The notes below the pieces were generated by a model. It searched no databases, had not been told where the DNA came from, and worked only from the letters and a program-made list of their open reading frames with translations. The position numbers were made by a program, and so were the translations under genes. A DNA stretch of 30,476 nucleotides. Source: Pseudomonadota bacterium. Lineage in GTDB: Bacteria > SAR324 > XYD2-FULL-50-16 > JAHJRI01. The DNA is taken from contig JAKSDL010000573.1 in assembly GCA_022360105.1 (NCBI GenBank), positions 1-30,476 of the forward strand. Reading direction: 5' to 3'. Numbering within the stretch: position 1 is the first letter of the stretch; every line of letters starts with the position of its first letter. Positions 16,696 through 24,963 of this stretch are shown in pieces.

Positions 16696-16781
16696 TGGAA
16701 GAGGGAGGGGGATTCGAACCCCCGAAGCCGAAGCTTAACGGTTTTCAAGACCGCCGGATTCAACCACTCTCCCATCCCTCC
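16696..16781 (-). tRNA. tRNA-Ser, anticodon UGA
   Basis: An 86-base class II tRNA. Acceptor GGAGGGA pairs with TCCCTCT, the anticodon loop CTTGAAA gives UGA, and a long variable arm and a standard T-arm (GGGGG TTCGAAT CCCCC) are present. CCA is encoded. The acceptor closes with a G1-U72 wobble and the discriminator is U73, where bacterial tRNA-Ser normally has G73. It lies 15 bases downstream of the serS stop codon, on the same strand. Confidence 0.92.
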
Positions 16782-16796
16782 AAATGATCTTTTATA

Positions 16797-18074
16797 TTAT
16801 GCCCTATTCGAGATTTCTGTCAACCCCCCCATATATGGAACCAACGCTTTTGGAATGGTCACGCTTCCATCTTCATTTTGATAGTTTTCCAGAATCGCCA
16901 CAACCGTTCTGCCTACTGCCATGCCGGAACCGTTGAGGGTATGCACGAATTGCGTCTTGCCGCCTTCCTTTGGCTTAAAACGAATGTTGGAACGTCTGGC
17001 CTGAAAATCCGTACAGTTTGAGCAGCTGGAAATTTCACGGTATTTGTCTTCAGATGGAATCCAAACCTCAATGTCATAACATTTAGCCGCAGCAAACCCG
17101 ATGTCTCCGGAGCATAGCGCAATGACCCTGAAAGGCAGCTCAAGACGTTTCAATACCTCTTCCGCCTGCTTCACAAGCGATTCCAGCTCTTCGTATGATT
17201 TATCCGGATGTACGATTTTAACCAGCTCAACTTTATTGAACTGGTGTTGTCGGATGTACCCTTTGGTGTCTTTGCCGTAAGAACCGGCTTCACTGCGAAA
17301 ACATGGCGTAAATGCGGTAAAATAATAAGGCAGTTCTTCTTCCTTTAAGATTTCATTGTTGTAAATACCGGTTAATGGCACTTCTGCCGTAGGTATCAAG
17401 TACAAACCGTCAGTGGTTTTGAAGAGATCCACTTCAAATTTCGGCAACTGCCCTGTTCCGGTTATGATTTCAGTGTTTACCAAAAGGGGAGGCAGAATTT
17501 CCGTATAGCCGTGTTCTTTGATTTGCAGATCCAGCATAAAGTTTGCCAGGGCTCTTTCCAGCATCGCACCGGCCTGTTTAACCAGGGTAAATCTGGAATG
17601 AGCCAGCTTGACTCCCCTGACTGAATCCATGATGCCAAGATTTTCTGCGACATCCAGATGGTGTTTGACTTCAAAGTCGAAACTGGGAATCTCGCCCCAG
17701 GTATACTGTTCCACATTATCGTCTTCACTTGGACCAATGGGTACGCTCTCATGAAGGAGATTGGGAATGCCCATGGCAATGTCGCTGATTTTGTCTTCTA
17801 TCTCCTTAACCTCGGCGTTCTTTGCTTTGATGGTTTCACCGAGATTGCGGGTTTCTTCTACCAGCTTCTGTTTTTCATCTGCTTCCAGTTTTCCCTTTCC
17901 AATTAAGCCTGAATTTTCATTACGCTTTTGCTTGATCTGGTCAAGCTCGAAAACGATTTCCCTTCGTTTTGCATCCAAATTGGCGACTGCATCAAGATCA
18001 ATTTCTCCACCCCTGTTTTTCACAGAAGCGGCAACCACTTCCGGGTTGTTCCTCAGCAATTTTAAATCAATCAT
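16797..18074 (-). CDS. serS: Seryl-tRNA synthetase
   Basis: Class II synthetase that charges tRNA-Ser. The 425-residue protein starts with a long antiparallel coiled coil (about 30-100, rich in Lys and Glu, e.g. ELDQIKQKRNENSG) that contacts the long variable arm of tRNA-Ser. The catalytic core follows: the TAEVPLTG serine-site segment, motif 2 FRSEAGSYGKDTKGYIRQHQF and motif 3 NGSGMAVGRTVVAILENYQ. The length matches the bacterial family. Its ATG lies five bases after the mraY stop. Three serine tRNA genes follow downstream in the same direction, so enzyme and substrates may share transcripts. Confidence 0.97.
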   Translation of the reverse strand: MIDLKLLRNNPEVVAASVKNRGGEIDLDAVANLDAKRREIVFELDQIKQKRNENSGLIGKGKLEADEKQKLVEETRNLGETIKAKNAEVKEIEDKISDIAMGIPNLLHESVPIGPSEDDNVEQYTWGEIPSFDFEVKHHLDVAENLGIMDSVRGVKLAHSRFTLVKQAGAMLERALANFMLDLQIKEHGYTEILPPLLVNTEIITGTGQLPKFEVDLFKTTDGLYLIPTAEVPLTGIYNNEILKEEELPYYFTAFTPCFRSEAGSYGKDTKGYIRQHQFNKVELVKIVHPDKSYEELESLVKQAEEVLKRLELPFRVIALCSGDIGFAAAKCYDIEVWIPSEDKYREISSCSNCTDFQARRSNIRFKPKEGGKTQFVHTLNGSGMAVGRTVVAILENYQNEDGSVTIPKALVPYMGGLTEISNRA

Positions 18075-18079
18075 TTCGT

Positions 18080-19342
18080 TTATCTCACTTTAAAATATAT
18101 CATCATGGCTATAACCAGGAAAGCAACGGATCTGATGTGATTTTTCCAGATCACTTTGTTGTTGACATGCTCCTGATTTTCGTACTTGTCTTCCACCGGC
18201 ACATATCCCAATCCCATCTTCTTTATAAACTCGTGCCAGACAGACACAATCTCCGTTTCTTTTTCCCTGTATTTGATTAATGACTGCTGGTGATGATGAT
18301 ATGGCGCCCGGTAGAAAAAGCGATATTTCTCGGCGTAGTCCCTGCCTTTTCTCCATAAGGTAAATTTAAACCACACTCTCTGCAGAATTACGCTGATTGC
18401 AGCAAGCACAAAGGTTCCGCCGACTATGGGCAGGTACAATTCCGCTTTGATAAAGATGAACATGGAACAAATGGCTGCTCCCAAACCCAAGGACCCCACA
18501 TCACCCATGTAAATCTGTGCCGGTGGAGAATTAAACTTCAGAAATGCCGCACATCCGGCAATAATGCAGACAGCAAAGATGGCAACCTCTTTCATCTCTT
18601 CCGAAATATAGAGCAGTTTCAATCGTTCACTCCACTCGGCATCTCCCGCTATCACGGCTGCTGAAGCAATAAAGGTAGCACAGGATATTATCGGGACTGT
18701 TGCCAGGGAATCCAATCCATCAGTCAGGTTAACCGCATTGGCCCCCCCAACAATCAACACAGCCAAAAATGGTATAAAAAAAAGGGGATGTAACTGTGGG
18801 AACCAGGTTTTCATGGGAATCATAGGAATGTGAATTCTTCCATCGATTCCTTCGAAAAACCAATAAAACGAACCAATGACCAGAAAGGCAAACAGAAACT
18901 CCAAGGCCAAGCGGACATCACCGCGAATACCATCTGCCTTATCGGCAAAAGACTTTCTTTTTACCTTGCCCGATTCAATCTGCCGCTTGTTCAATACCTT
19001 GACAATATCATCAATAGCTCCAATCGCAGCAAAAGAGGAAGTGGTTATCAAAAGTGCAATGGTGTATTCGTTAATCCAGACCCACAACAAACTCGATACG
19101 ATTATGGAAGGTATTAAAACGACACCGCCCATGATTGGTGTCGCGCCATCATAAGGTCCGACTCCGTCGGTTCCCTTTTTTGTAAAATCCGAAGTGATGT
19201 TTTTATGCCGAAACACACGAATCACCGCTGGTAAAATGACACTGATCATAAAATAGGCAGTAAGAAAAGCCATACCGCCCCTGAAAAACACCGATTTAAA
19301 TATCTGATAAGGATATATGTAATACAGTAGATCAGCTAGCAT
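18080..19342 (-). CDS. mraY: Phospho-N-acetylmuramoyl-pentapeptide transferase
   Basis: Integral membrane enzyme that makes lipid I from UDP-MurNAc-pentapeptide and undecaprenyl phosphate, the first membrane step of peptidoglycan synthesis. Motifs present: GATPIMGG; the metal/substrate aspartates in GAIDDIVK; NAVNLTDGLDSLA; MGDVGSLGLGA; and the C-terminal loop RAPYHHHQ. About ten hydrophobic segments are visible. At 420 residues it is longer than E. coli MraY (360) because of extra loop sequence and a charged C-terminal part (e.g. REKETEIVSVWHEF). The ATG at 19342 matches the usual MraY start; a TTG 18 bases upstream is possible. It lies outside any division/cell-wall cluster, between a hydrolase gene and serS. 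Confidence 0.93.
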   Translation of the reverse strand: MLADLLYYIYPYQIFKSVFFRGGMAFLTAYFMISVILPAVIRVFRHKNITSDFTKKGTDGVGPYDGATPIMGGVVLIPSIIVSSLLWVWINEYTIALLITTSSFAAIGAIDDIVKVLNKRQIESGKVKRKSFADKADGIRGDVRLALEFLFAFLVIGSFYWFFEGIDGRIHIPMIPMKTWFPQLHPLFFIPFLAVLIVGGANAVNLTDGLDSLATVPIISCATFIASAAVIAGDAEWSERLKLLYISEEMKEVAIFAVCIIAGCAAFLKFNSPPAQIYMGDVGSLGLGAAICSMFIFIKAELYLPIVGGTFVLAAISVILQRVWFKFTLWRKGRDYAEKYRFFYRAPYHHHQQSLIKYREKETEIVSVWHEFIKKMGLGYVPVEDKYENQEHVNNKVIWKNHIRSVAFLVIAMMIYFKVR

Positions 19343-19350
19343 GATTGAAT

Positions 19351-19986
19351 TTAGGTCCAATACTGGTTAAAAGGATTATACTGACGCTCATTTCCGATGG
19401 AAGTCTCACCCATATGCCCGCAATGCACTGTTACTGAATCATTCAATGTCATCAATTGCGTTTTAATGGATTGCATCAATGTACCCATGTCCCCGCCCGG
19501 CAGATCTGTTCTGCCGATACTGCCGGCAAACAAGGTATCGCCGACAAAAACATCTTTCTCAAATGAAAAGCAGACTCCTCCCGGGGAATGGCCAGGTGTT
19601 TCCAACACGGAAAAACTGGTGTTTCCAACCTTGTATGTCCTTTCGGGATCTATGTATTCATCGATTTTAGGAGGCTGCATGGGAGGCATACCGAACATCT
19701 GCAGGCTTTGAGAAAACGCAGCAGGCTCAATAAACGGTTCATCACCCTGATGCAGATAAAAGGGGACACCTGTTTTTTCCTGGATATCGTTCACAGCCCC
19801 TACATGATCAAAATGAGCGTGCGTGTTGATAATGTATTTTAAGGTCAGTTTTTCCTGCTCAACAGTATCCAGGATTCTCTCTCCCTCTCCACCCGGATCG
19901 ATGATAATCGCTTCTTTTGTCTCTTCACAGCCAATTATATAGCAATTGGTTCCGATAGGTGCAACAGATAAGGTTTTGATAATCAT
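19351..19986 (-). CDS. Metallo-beta-lactamase-fold hydrolase (glyoxalase II-like)
   Basis: A 211-residue cytoplasmic metallo-hydrolase. The metal ligands are all present: NTHAHFDH (H56, H58, D60, H61), PGHSPGG (H133), FVGDTLF (D150) and the C-terminal CGHMGETSIGNERQYNPF (H191). The family includes YcbL-type hydroxyacylglutathione/thioester hydrolases, which lack the C-terminal glutathione-binding domain of full GloB; this protein also lacks it, so the substrate is not certain. It lies 14 bases after lysS and 8 bases before mraY, within a likely operon. Confidence 0.88.
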   Translation of the reverse strand: MIIKTLSVAPIGTNCYIIGCEETKEAIIIDPGGEGERILDTVEQEKLTLKYIINTHAHFDHVGAVNDIQEKTGVPFYLHQGDEPFIEPAAFSQSLQMFGMPPMQPPKIDEYIDPERTYKVGNTSFSVLETPGHSPGGVCFSFEKDVFVGDTLFAGSIGRTDLPGGDMGTLMQSIKTQLMTLNDSVTVHCGHMGETSIGNERQYNPFNQYWT

Positions 19987-20000
19987 AGCGTTCCTTTCTT

Positions 20001-21494
20001 TTAATTGTCTCTCATCAGGGGGAATAGAATGACGTCTCTAATACTGACCTGATCGGTCAGCAGCATCACCATCCTGTCGATACCCAATCCGGTTCCTCCG
20101 GTGGGAGGCATTCCATATTCGATGGCCTGGATGAAGTCTTCATCCATGGGATGAGTTTCCTCTTCACCGCCTCGTCCCCTATCTACTTGATCCTGCAGGA
20201 ATTTTCTCTGTAAAATGGGATCATTCAATTCACTATAGGCATTGCCCAGTTCCCAGCCATTCATGTAAGGCTCAAAGCGTTCCACAATACCTTGTTCCGT
20301 GCGATGCATTTTGCAAAGAGGCGTTGTTTCAACGGGATGATCAATAATAAAAACGGGTTGTACCAAGTGTTCTTCGCAAAAGGTCTCAAACACTTCAGCA
20401 ATAGCCAAACCTCGTGAATACGCTCCTTCCATCTCAACTCCCTTGGACTTGAGCAGGGCTACAATCTCATCATCCGATTTTTCATCGATGTCAAAACCGG
20501 TGTATTGCTTGATGGCGCCTTTCATGGTCAAACGTTTCCAGGGAGGTGTCAGGTCCAATTCCGTGCCCTGGTAGGTAATCTTGGTTGTTCCATGAATAGC
20601 TTTGCAGGCATCCACGTAGATGTTCTCAAAATGAGTCATCATGTCGTTGTAATCTGCATAGGCTTGATAATATTCCACCTGGGTAAATTCCGGATTGTGG
20701 GTTCGGTCTATTCCCTCGTTTCGAAAATCCTTCACAATTTCATAAACCCTGTCCATTCCACCAACAATACAGCGTTTGAGGTAAAGCTCGTTCGATATTC
20801 TCAGGTAGAGTTTCATGTCCAGTGCATTGTGATGCGTTTCAAACGGCTTTGCGCTGGCTCCGCCATAGATGCTCTGTAAAGTGGGTGTTTCAACTTCCAA
20901 AAAACCGTTTCGCTCCAGGTAGTTGCGGACTGTTTTTAAAATAACCGAGCGCTTCATAAACACATCAACCACATCGTCATTCATCACCAGATCAACGTGT
21001 CTCTGTCTGTAGCGCTGTTCAATATTTTTAAACTGATCGTAAACGACTTTCTCACCATCCACCACCTTTTCTTTTGGCACAGGCAACGGTCGGATAGTTT
21101 TGCACAAGATCTCGAACGACTTGACATTGATGGATAATTCACCGGTTCTTGTTTTAAAAACAACGCCCTCAACACCGACAAAATCTCCCAAATCCAAGCA
21201 TTTAAAGGCTTCATAAGGTTCTTCGCCTACAACATTTTTTGAAACGTAAAGCTGTATTCTCTCTAACCCGTCTTTCAGGTTACAAAATGCTGTTTTCCCC
21301 TGCCTTCTGAAGGCCAGAAGTCGACCACATAATTTTACTTCCGTTTCGTTCTCAATGAGTGACTCCTGTTTTTCTTTCACTTCCTGAATCGTGATCGATT
21401 TATCAAAGCGATAGGGATAAGGATTAACACCCAATGTTTTTAGTCTTTCCAGCTTTTCAAGTCGAGCCTTCATTTGATTGCCGAGTTCCCCCAT
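20001..21494 (-). CDS. lysS: Lysyl-tRNA synthetase, class II
   Basis: Charges tRNA-Lys. The 497-residue protein has an N-terminal OB-fold anticodon-binding domain (about 50-150, containing VKLCGRLLAFRRQGKTAFCNLKDG) and then the class II catalytic core. Motif 1 region and QRYRQRHVDLVMN linker, motif 2 FRNEGIDRTHNPEFTQVEYYQAY, and motif 3 GGTGLGIDRMVMLLTD are complete. A Shine-Dalgarno AAAGG lies eight bases before the ATG. It is the first gene of the lysS-hydrolase-mraY-serS run; a TTGACG at 21591-21586 is a candidate -35, but no good -10 accompanies it. Confidence 0.97.
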   Translation of the reverse strand: MGELGNQMKARLEKLERLKTLGVNPYPYRFDKSITIQEVKEKQESLIENETEVKLCGRLLAFRRQGKTAFCNLKDGLERIQLYVSKNVVGEEPYEAFKCLDLGDFVGVEGVVFKTRTGELSINVKSFEILCKTIRPLPVPKEKVVDGEKVVYDQFKNIEQRYRQRHVDLVMNDDVVDVFMKRSVILKTVRNYLERNGFLEVETPTLQSIYGGASAKPFETHHNALDMKLYLRISNELYLKRCIVGGMDRVYEIVKDFRNEGIDRTHNPEFTQVEYYQAYADYNDMMTHFENIYVDACKAIHGTTKITYQGTELDLTPPWKRLTMKGAIKQYTGFDIDEKSDDEIVALLKSKGVEMEGAYSRGLAIAEVFETFCEEHLVQPVFIIDHPVETTPLCKMHRTEQGIVERFEPYMNGWELGNAYSELNDPILQRKFLQDQVDRGRGGEEETHPMDEDFIQAIEYGMPPTGGTGLGIDRMVMLLTDQVSIRDVILFPLMRDN

Positions 21495-21923
21495 GTGTAC
21501 TACCTTTCTTTGCCTGGTGATTAATGGTTTCTGGTATTTGCGTTTTTTTACTCAAATGATTAAATTGCCTTGTTCCATTGAAATCCGTCAAACCCTTTTT
21601 CCTGTAAGATCATGACTCAAGTTTCCCACCCGCAGTCTCTTTTGGTTCAAGTTTCAGCAAGCTAACAAGCAATTCAAACCCTTTTAGGCTGGCAGCAGTC
21701 GGCAACTAAATTCATAGAGAAACCGGAATACCGGTGTTGTTTAAAGGATTTTTGCTTGTTGATAGGAATCAGATAGATATCAACCTTGCCTTTCTAGCTA
21801 CTGGACGAGTTCTTAAAAGGTTGATAAACATGGATTATAAGCAATTCGCCAGCACGTTTTATCTAACCAAACGTTCATAGTGAAACCGTAAATTCCTTTG
21901 CTATGATTTAGCAGAACGATTCA
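21495..21923. promoter_or_regulatory. 429-bp intergenic region with overlapping inverted repeats
   Basis: Divergent promoter region of lysS and the lipoprotein gene; no gene is seen. A perfect 10-bp inverted repeat, TATCAACCTT (21778-21787) and AAGGTTGATA (21817-21826), overlaps a second pair, GTTGATA (21758-21764) with TATCAAC (21778-21784). The middle arm can pair with either neighbour. A short perfect hairpin, ACCGG-AATA-CCGGT, lies at 21722-21735. TCAAGTTTC occurs twice (21617 and 21648), and the first copy extends to a 17-base sequence nearly identical to one at 28848. Confidence 0.5.
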
Positions 21924-22637
21924 ATGTCAACATCGAAACTGCTCTCAGTAATTTTCGTTTTTTCAATTGCATCAATGACAATCGGGTGCAGTGCAACAGG
22001 TACGTTTACAGACACAATAGCTGAGCACAGCCGAACGGCCATTTTGGAAGAGCGCAAGATAGAAGAGTCCAAGGCTTACCCTGAAGCGGCCGATTTACTC
22101 GGAAGCTCAGCAGCGGTTTTCTCTTTTTTCGGTACCAAGGATATTCCCCTGAAATCAGCAGAGAAGCTGCATCAATCAATGATTGCCAAGATCCAGGGGC
22201 TGCCGTTTTATGAAAGCATTTTGAGTGAAGAAAATCTGAATGCGATGTTGGAAAATAATCCCAGAATGAGACAAGGCAAGGAGATTTACCTGGATAGCCT
22301 CACTGTTGTTTCCGTATCTGATAAGGACCTTTCCAATCCTCTTGGCCGTTACCTTAAGGTGGACAACTTCCTGGTATTCCAATTGGATCGCTGGCCTTGC
22401 CTGACGTGCTCAGATGACAAAGGCATGCGAATGAAACTTCGTTTGGTTGATGCCAAGTCCAGTCATATCATTTGGACGGGCATTGCAGAAAAAAGGAAGC
22501 TGGATGAAGAAGAAGCTGCAAACCTTGAAACCCTGGCCTTAAATCTAGCTGAGCAGTTGGCAGATAACTTTAATAACCGTTTCAAGAAAAAGTGGCATCG
22601 AAAGCGCTTTGAAAACCTAGCCAAGTCAGTAAGTTAA
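21924..22637 (+). CDS. Predicted lipoprotein, function unknown
   Basis: A 237-residue exported protein. Residues 1-21 form a signal peptide (LLSVIFVFSIASMTIG) ending at Cys22; the lipobox is atypical (T at -3, G at -1). Ser at +2 suggests sorting to the outer membrane. The mature part is mixed alpha/beta, with a conserved-looking core (YLKVDNFLVFQLDRWPC, MRMKLRLVDAKSSHIIWTG) that resembles small outer-membrane accessory lipoproteins, and a basic C-terminal helix. I do not recognise the family. No Shine-Dalgarno is evident. A second unknown gene follows 32 bases downstream. Confidence 0.62.
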   Translation: MSTSKLLSVIFVFSIASMTIGCSATGTFTDTIAEHSRTAILEERKIEESKAYPEAADLLGSSAAVFSFFGTKDIPLKSAEKLHQSMIAKIQGLPFYESILSEENLNAMLENNPRMRQGKEIYLDSLTVVSVSDKDLSNPLGRYLKVDNFLVFQLDRWPCLTCSDDKGMRMKLRLVDAKSSHIIWTGIAEKRKLDEEEAANLETLALNLAEQLADNFNNRFKKKWHRKRFENLAKSVS

Positions 22638-22669
22638 AACCATGAGTAACCTTTAGATCCAGCAAGATT

Positions 22670-23227
22670 ATGAATGCTCCAATTGAGTCCGCCCCCCCTG
22701 CAGACCTGAAACAAAACCCGTTAGTCAACTATCTGAAAATTTTTCAGAACCAACACAAAGTCATATCCGTTTTATACAAGGGCCTTATCGTTTCTTTTAG
22801 CGGATTCATACTACTGTTAAGTTTCCTGATTATCACGGTTTTTGACAGTCAATTAATCCCTTTATGGGGAAAAATTGCCCTGGGTGTCATTGATTTGATG
22901 CTGATATTGGGAGTAGCCAAGGCGTTTTACGAATTGAGTCGCTACAAGCGGAAAAGTGTTAGTGTTTTAAACCAGGTATATAACTATCTGAATGCTGATC
23001 TTGCTAAATTTGAGAAAATCAAATCGGAGCATGAAGCTATCGCACAATCTCATAAGAAGTTACAGAACAAAATACTTTCCATCTCATCCAAAGCTAAAAA
23101 ACATGGTATAGAGGATTATAAAGGCTGGGATTGCCAGGTGTGTCCGAATTGCCATACCTCTTTGGAAATGCTTGTTGAAGTTTGTCCGCAGTGCCATCAC
23201 AATTTGGCTAAAACCTTCACTAATTAG
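22670..23227 (+). CDS. Two-TM protein with coiled coil and C-terminal zinc ribbon
   Basis: A 185-residue protein of unknown function. Two transmembrane segments (about 36-58 and 64-86) form a hairpin, with both termini probably cytoplasmic. A charged, possibly coiled-coil helix follows (about 95-145), then a cysteine cluster C155, C158, C161, C172, C175 (CPNC and CPQC pairs) typical of a zinc ribbon. This build suggests a membrane-tethered regulator or scaffold, but no function is assigned. It lies 32 bases after the lipoprotein gene and converges on recJ 23 bases away, with no clear terminator. Confidence 0.6.
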   Translation: MNAPIESAPPADLKQNPLVNYLKIFQNQHKVISVLYKGLIVSFSGFILLLSFLIITVFDSQLIPLWGKIALGVIDLMLILGVAKAFYELSRYKRKSVSVLNQVYNYLNADLAKFEKIKSEHEAIAQSHKKLQNKILSISSKAKKHGIEDYKGWDCQVCPNCHTSLEMLVEVCPQCHHNLAKTFTN

Positions 23228-23250
23228 TCTTCCTATAGTCAGAGGCGAGA

Positions 23251-24963
23251 TTAACCGGCTGCAACAATGGAATTTACCACCATTTGCCGTTTTCGTTTCC
23301 CCCGGAAGATATTCTCACCTAAAGTAAAAGCAACATCATAACACTGGGCATGTGGCAACGATTCTGCTCCATTCCAGTAGATCAGTTCCAATTCATGATC
23401 CAGTTGCCATTTTAGATGCTTACCGGTTAGGGTTGTCGGAACCGGCAGATCAATGTGCGGTATAAAAAAAACAGGTTTTCTGTTGAGATGGCCATAAGGT
23501 TCGAGCACTTTAAGCCGGTTGATCAAGTTAAAGGTCATCATTTCGAGCTTCACTTCCATGTTGGCGGCAATCCTGTATTTTTTATTCCTAGGAATAAACC
23601 TGGCACAGACTTCCGTAAAACACTCATGAAATCCAGCCAGATTTTCTTTTTTAAGACTGAATCCCGCGGCATTGGCATGGCCTCCAAATTGAATCAAATA
23701 GTCTTCGCATTCCTTAAGCATTTCCATAATGTTTTCATTTCTGGACCGGCTGGAGGCTTTTAGAACCCCGTTTTCGCCATCTGTCAACACGACACTGGGG
23801 AAATGGAACCGATCAACCAGATGACTGGCGATAATACCAAGTAAACCCTCGTGAAACGATTCATCATATATAACGATACCTTTATCTTCCCTGGTCAACA
23901 TCTCTGCTTGAGTCATTGCTTTTTTTGCCATTATCTGCTGTTTTTTACGCCGTTTTTGATTTAACCGCTCAAGATACTGATATCGGCTCATAGCTATCTG
24001 GTCGGTATCTGACAGCAGGAAGTTAAGCCCTTCTTCTGCATCTTTCATCCTACCGGTTGCATTGAGTAAAGGAGCGAGATTAAAAGCAATGGATTCACTG
24101 TTGAATGAATTTATTTTTGTTTTTTTTGCAAAGACCTTTAAATAGTTAAACAGATCGTCACCATATCCTTCATGAATTTTTTTTGTCATCTGGTTTAGAC
24201 CATACTTGGCAAACAACCTGTTTAGCCCCAGCAATGGCACCTGATCAGCTATGGTTCCCAAGGCTACCAAATCCAAATGCTCCAAAAGGTTTGGCTCCTT
24301 TTCTTTTTTTAGCCAAAACCCAATATCCCGGAGTTTGGCTCTCACAGCAATAAGCAGCAGAAAAACAACGCCCACGCCTGATAGATGTTTATAAGGATAG
24401 CCACAACCCTGCTGCTTCGGGTTCAACACAGCGCAATCGGGCATGGAATCTTCCTGGGGCAGGTGGTGATCGGTAACAATGACATTGATTCCTTTTTCCC
24501 GAATCGTTTCAACTTCATTTTTCGCTGTAGTTCCGTTGTCAACCGTGATGACAAGATCCGGTTTTTTTGAAAGTACGATTTCAACAGTTTTTTCCGTTAA
24601 ACCATATCCATGTATAAATCGATTAGGAATAAACGCTTCATATCCACCAAATCCAGAACGTTTGAAGAAACGAATCAAAAGCGCGGTTGAGGTGATTCCA
24701 TCCACATCGTAATCCCCGACTACCAAAATCTTTTTACCATTCAAAATCGCATCGACAAATAAATCTACTGCATAATCAATATCTTTCAAGCTGGTAGGAT
24801 TGGGAATATCGTTTAACGACGTTTTGAAGTAGGTCTCTTTGTCCTCTTCATCCAGTCCGTCTATGATGGAATTGACTATCTGGTCTTCCGGAGATATTTC
24901 TGAAGATTCGTCAAACCAGTCATGGATTGGCATCTCCGGAACGATTACAACTGGTCGACTCAT
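23251..24963 (-). CDS. recJ: Single-stranded-DNA-specific 5'-3' exonuclease RecJ
   Basis: DHH-family nuclease used in recombination and mismatch repair. The 570-residue protein has motif I GDYDVDGITST (D84, D86, D88), motif II TVDNG (D142), motif III TDHHLP (D165, H166, H167) and SGVGVVFLL. The NATGRM signature follows, then the DHHA1 region with FHEGLLGIIASHL and FGGHANAAGFSL. In the first of these, the family's usual AS-R is AS-H. An OB-fold region ends the protein. The length matches common RecJ. The upstream gene overlaps its ATG by four bases, so the two are coupled. Confidence 0.94.
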   Translation of the reverse strand: MSRPVVIVPEMPIHDWFDESSEISPEDQIVNSIIDGLDEEDKETYFKTSLNDIPNPTSLKDIDYAVDLFVDAILNGKKILVVGDYDVDGITSTALLIRFFKRSGFGGYEAFIPNRFIHGYGLTEKTVEIVLSKKPDLVITVDNGTTAKNEVETIREKGINVIVTDHHLPQEDSMPDCAVLNPKQQGCGYPYKHLSGVGVVFLLLIAVRAKLRDIGFWLKKEKEPNLLEHLDLVALGTIADQVPLLGLNRLFAKYGLNQMTKKIHEGYGDDLFNYLKVFAKKTKINSFNSESIAFNLAPLLNATGRMKDAEEGLNFLLSDTDQIAMSRYQYLERLNQKRRKKQQIMAKKAMTQAEMLTREDKGIVIYDESFHEGLLGIIASHLVDRFHFPSVVLTDGENGVLKASSRSRNENIMEMLKECEDYLIQFGGHANAAGFSLKKENLAGFHECFTEVCARFIPRNKKYRIAANMEVKLEMMTFNLINRLKVLEPYGHLNRKPVFFIPHIDLPVPTTLTGKHLKWQLDHELELIYWNGAESLPHAQCYDVAFTLGENIFRGKRKRQMVVNSIVAAG

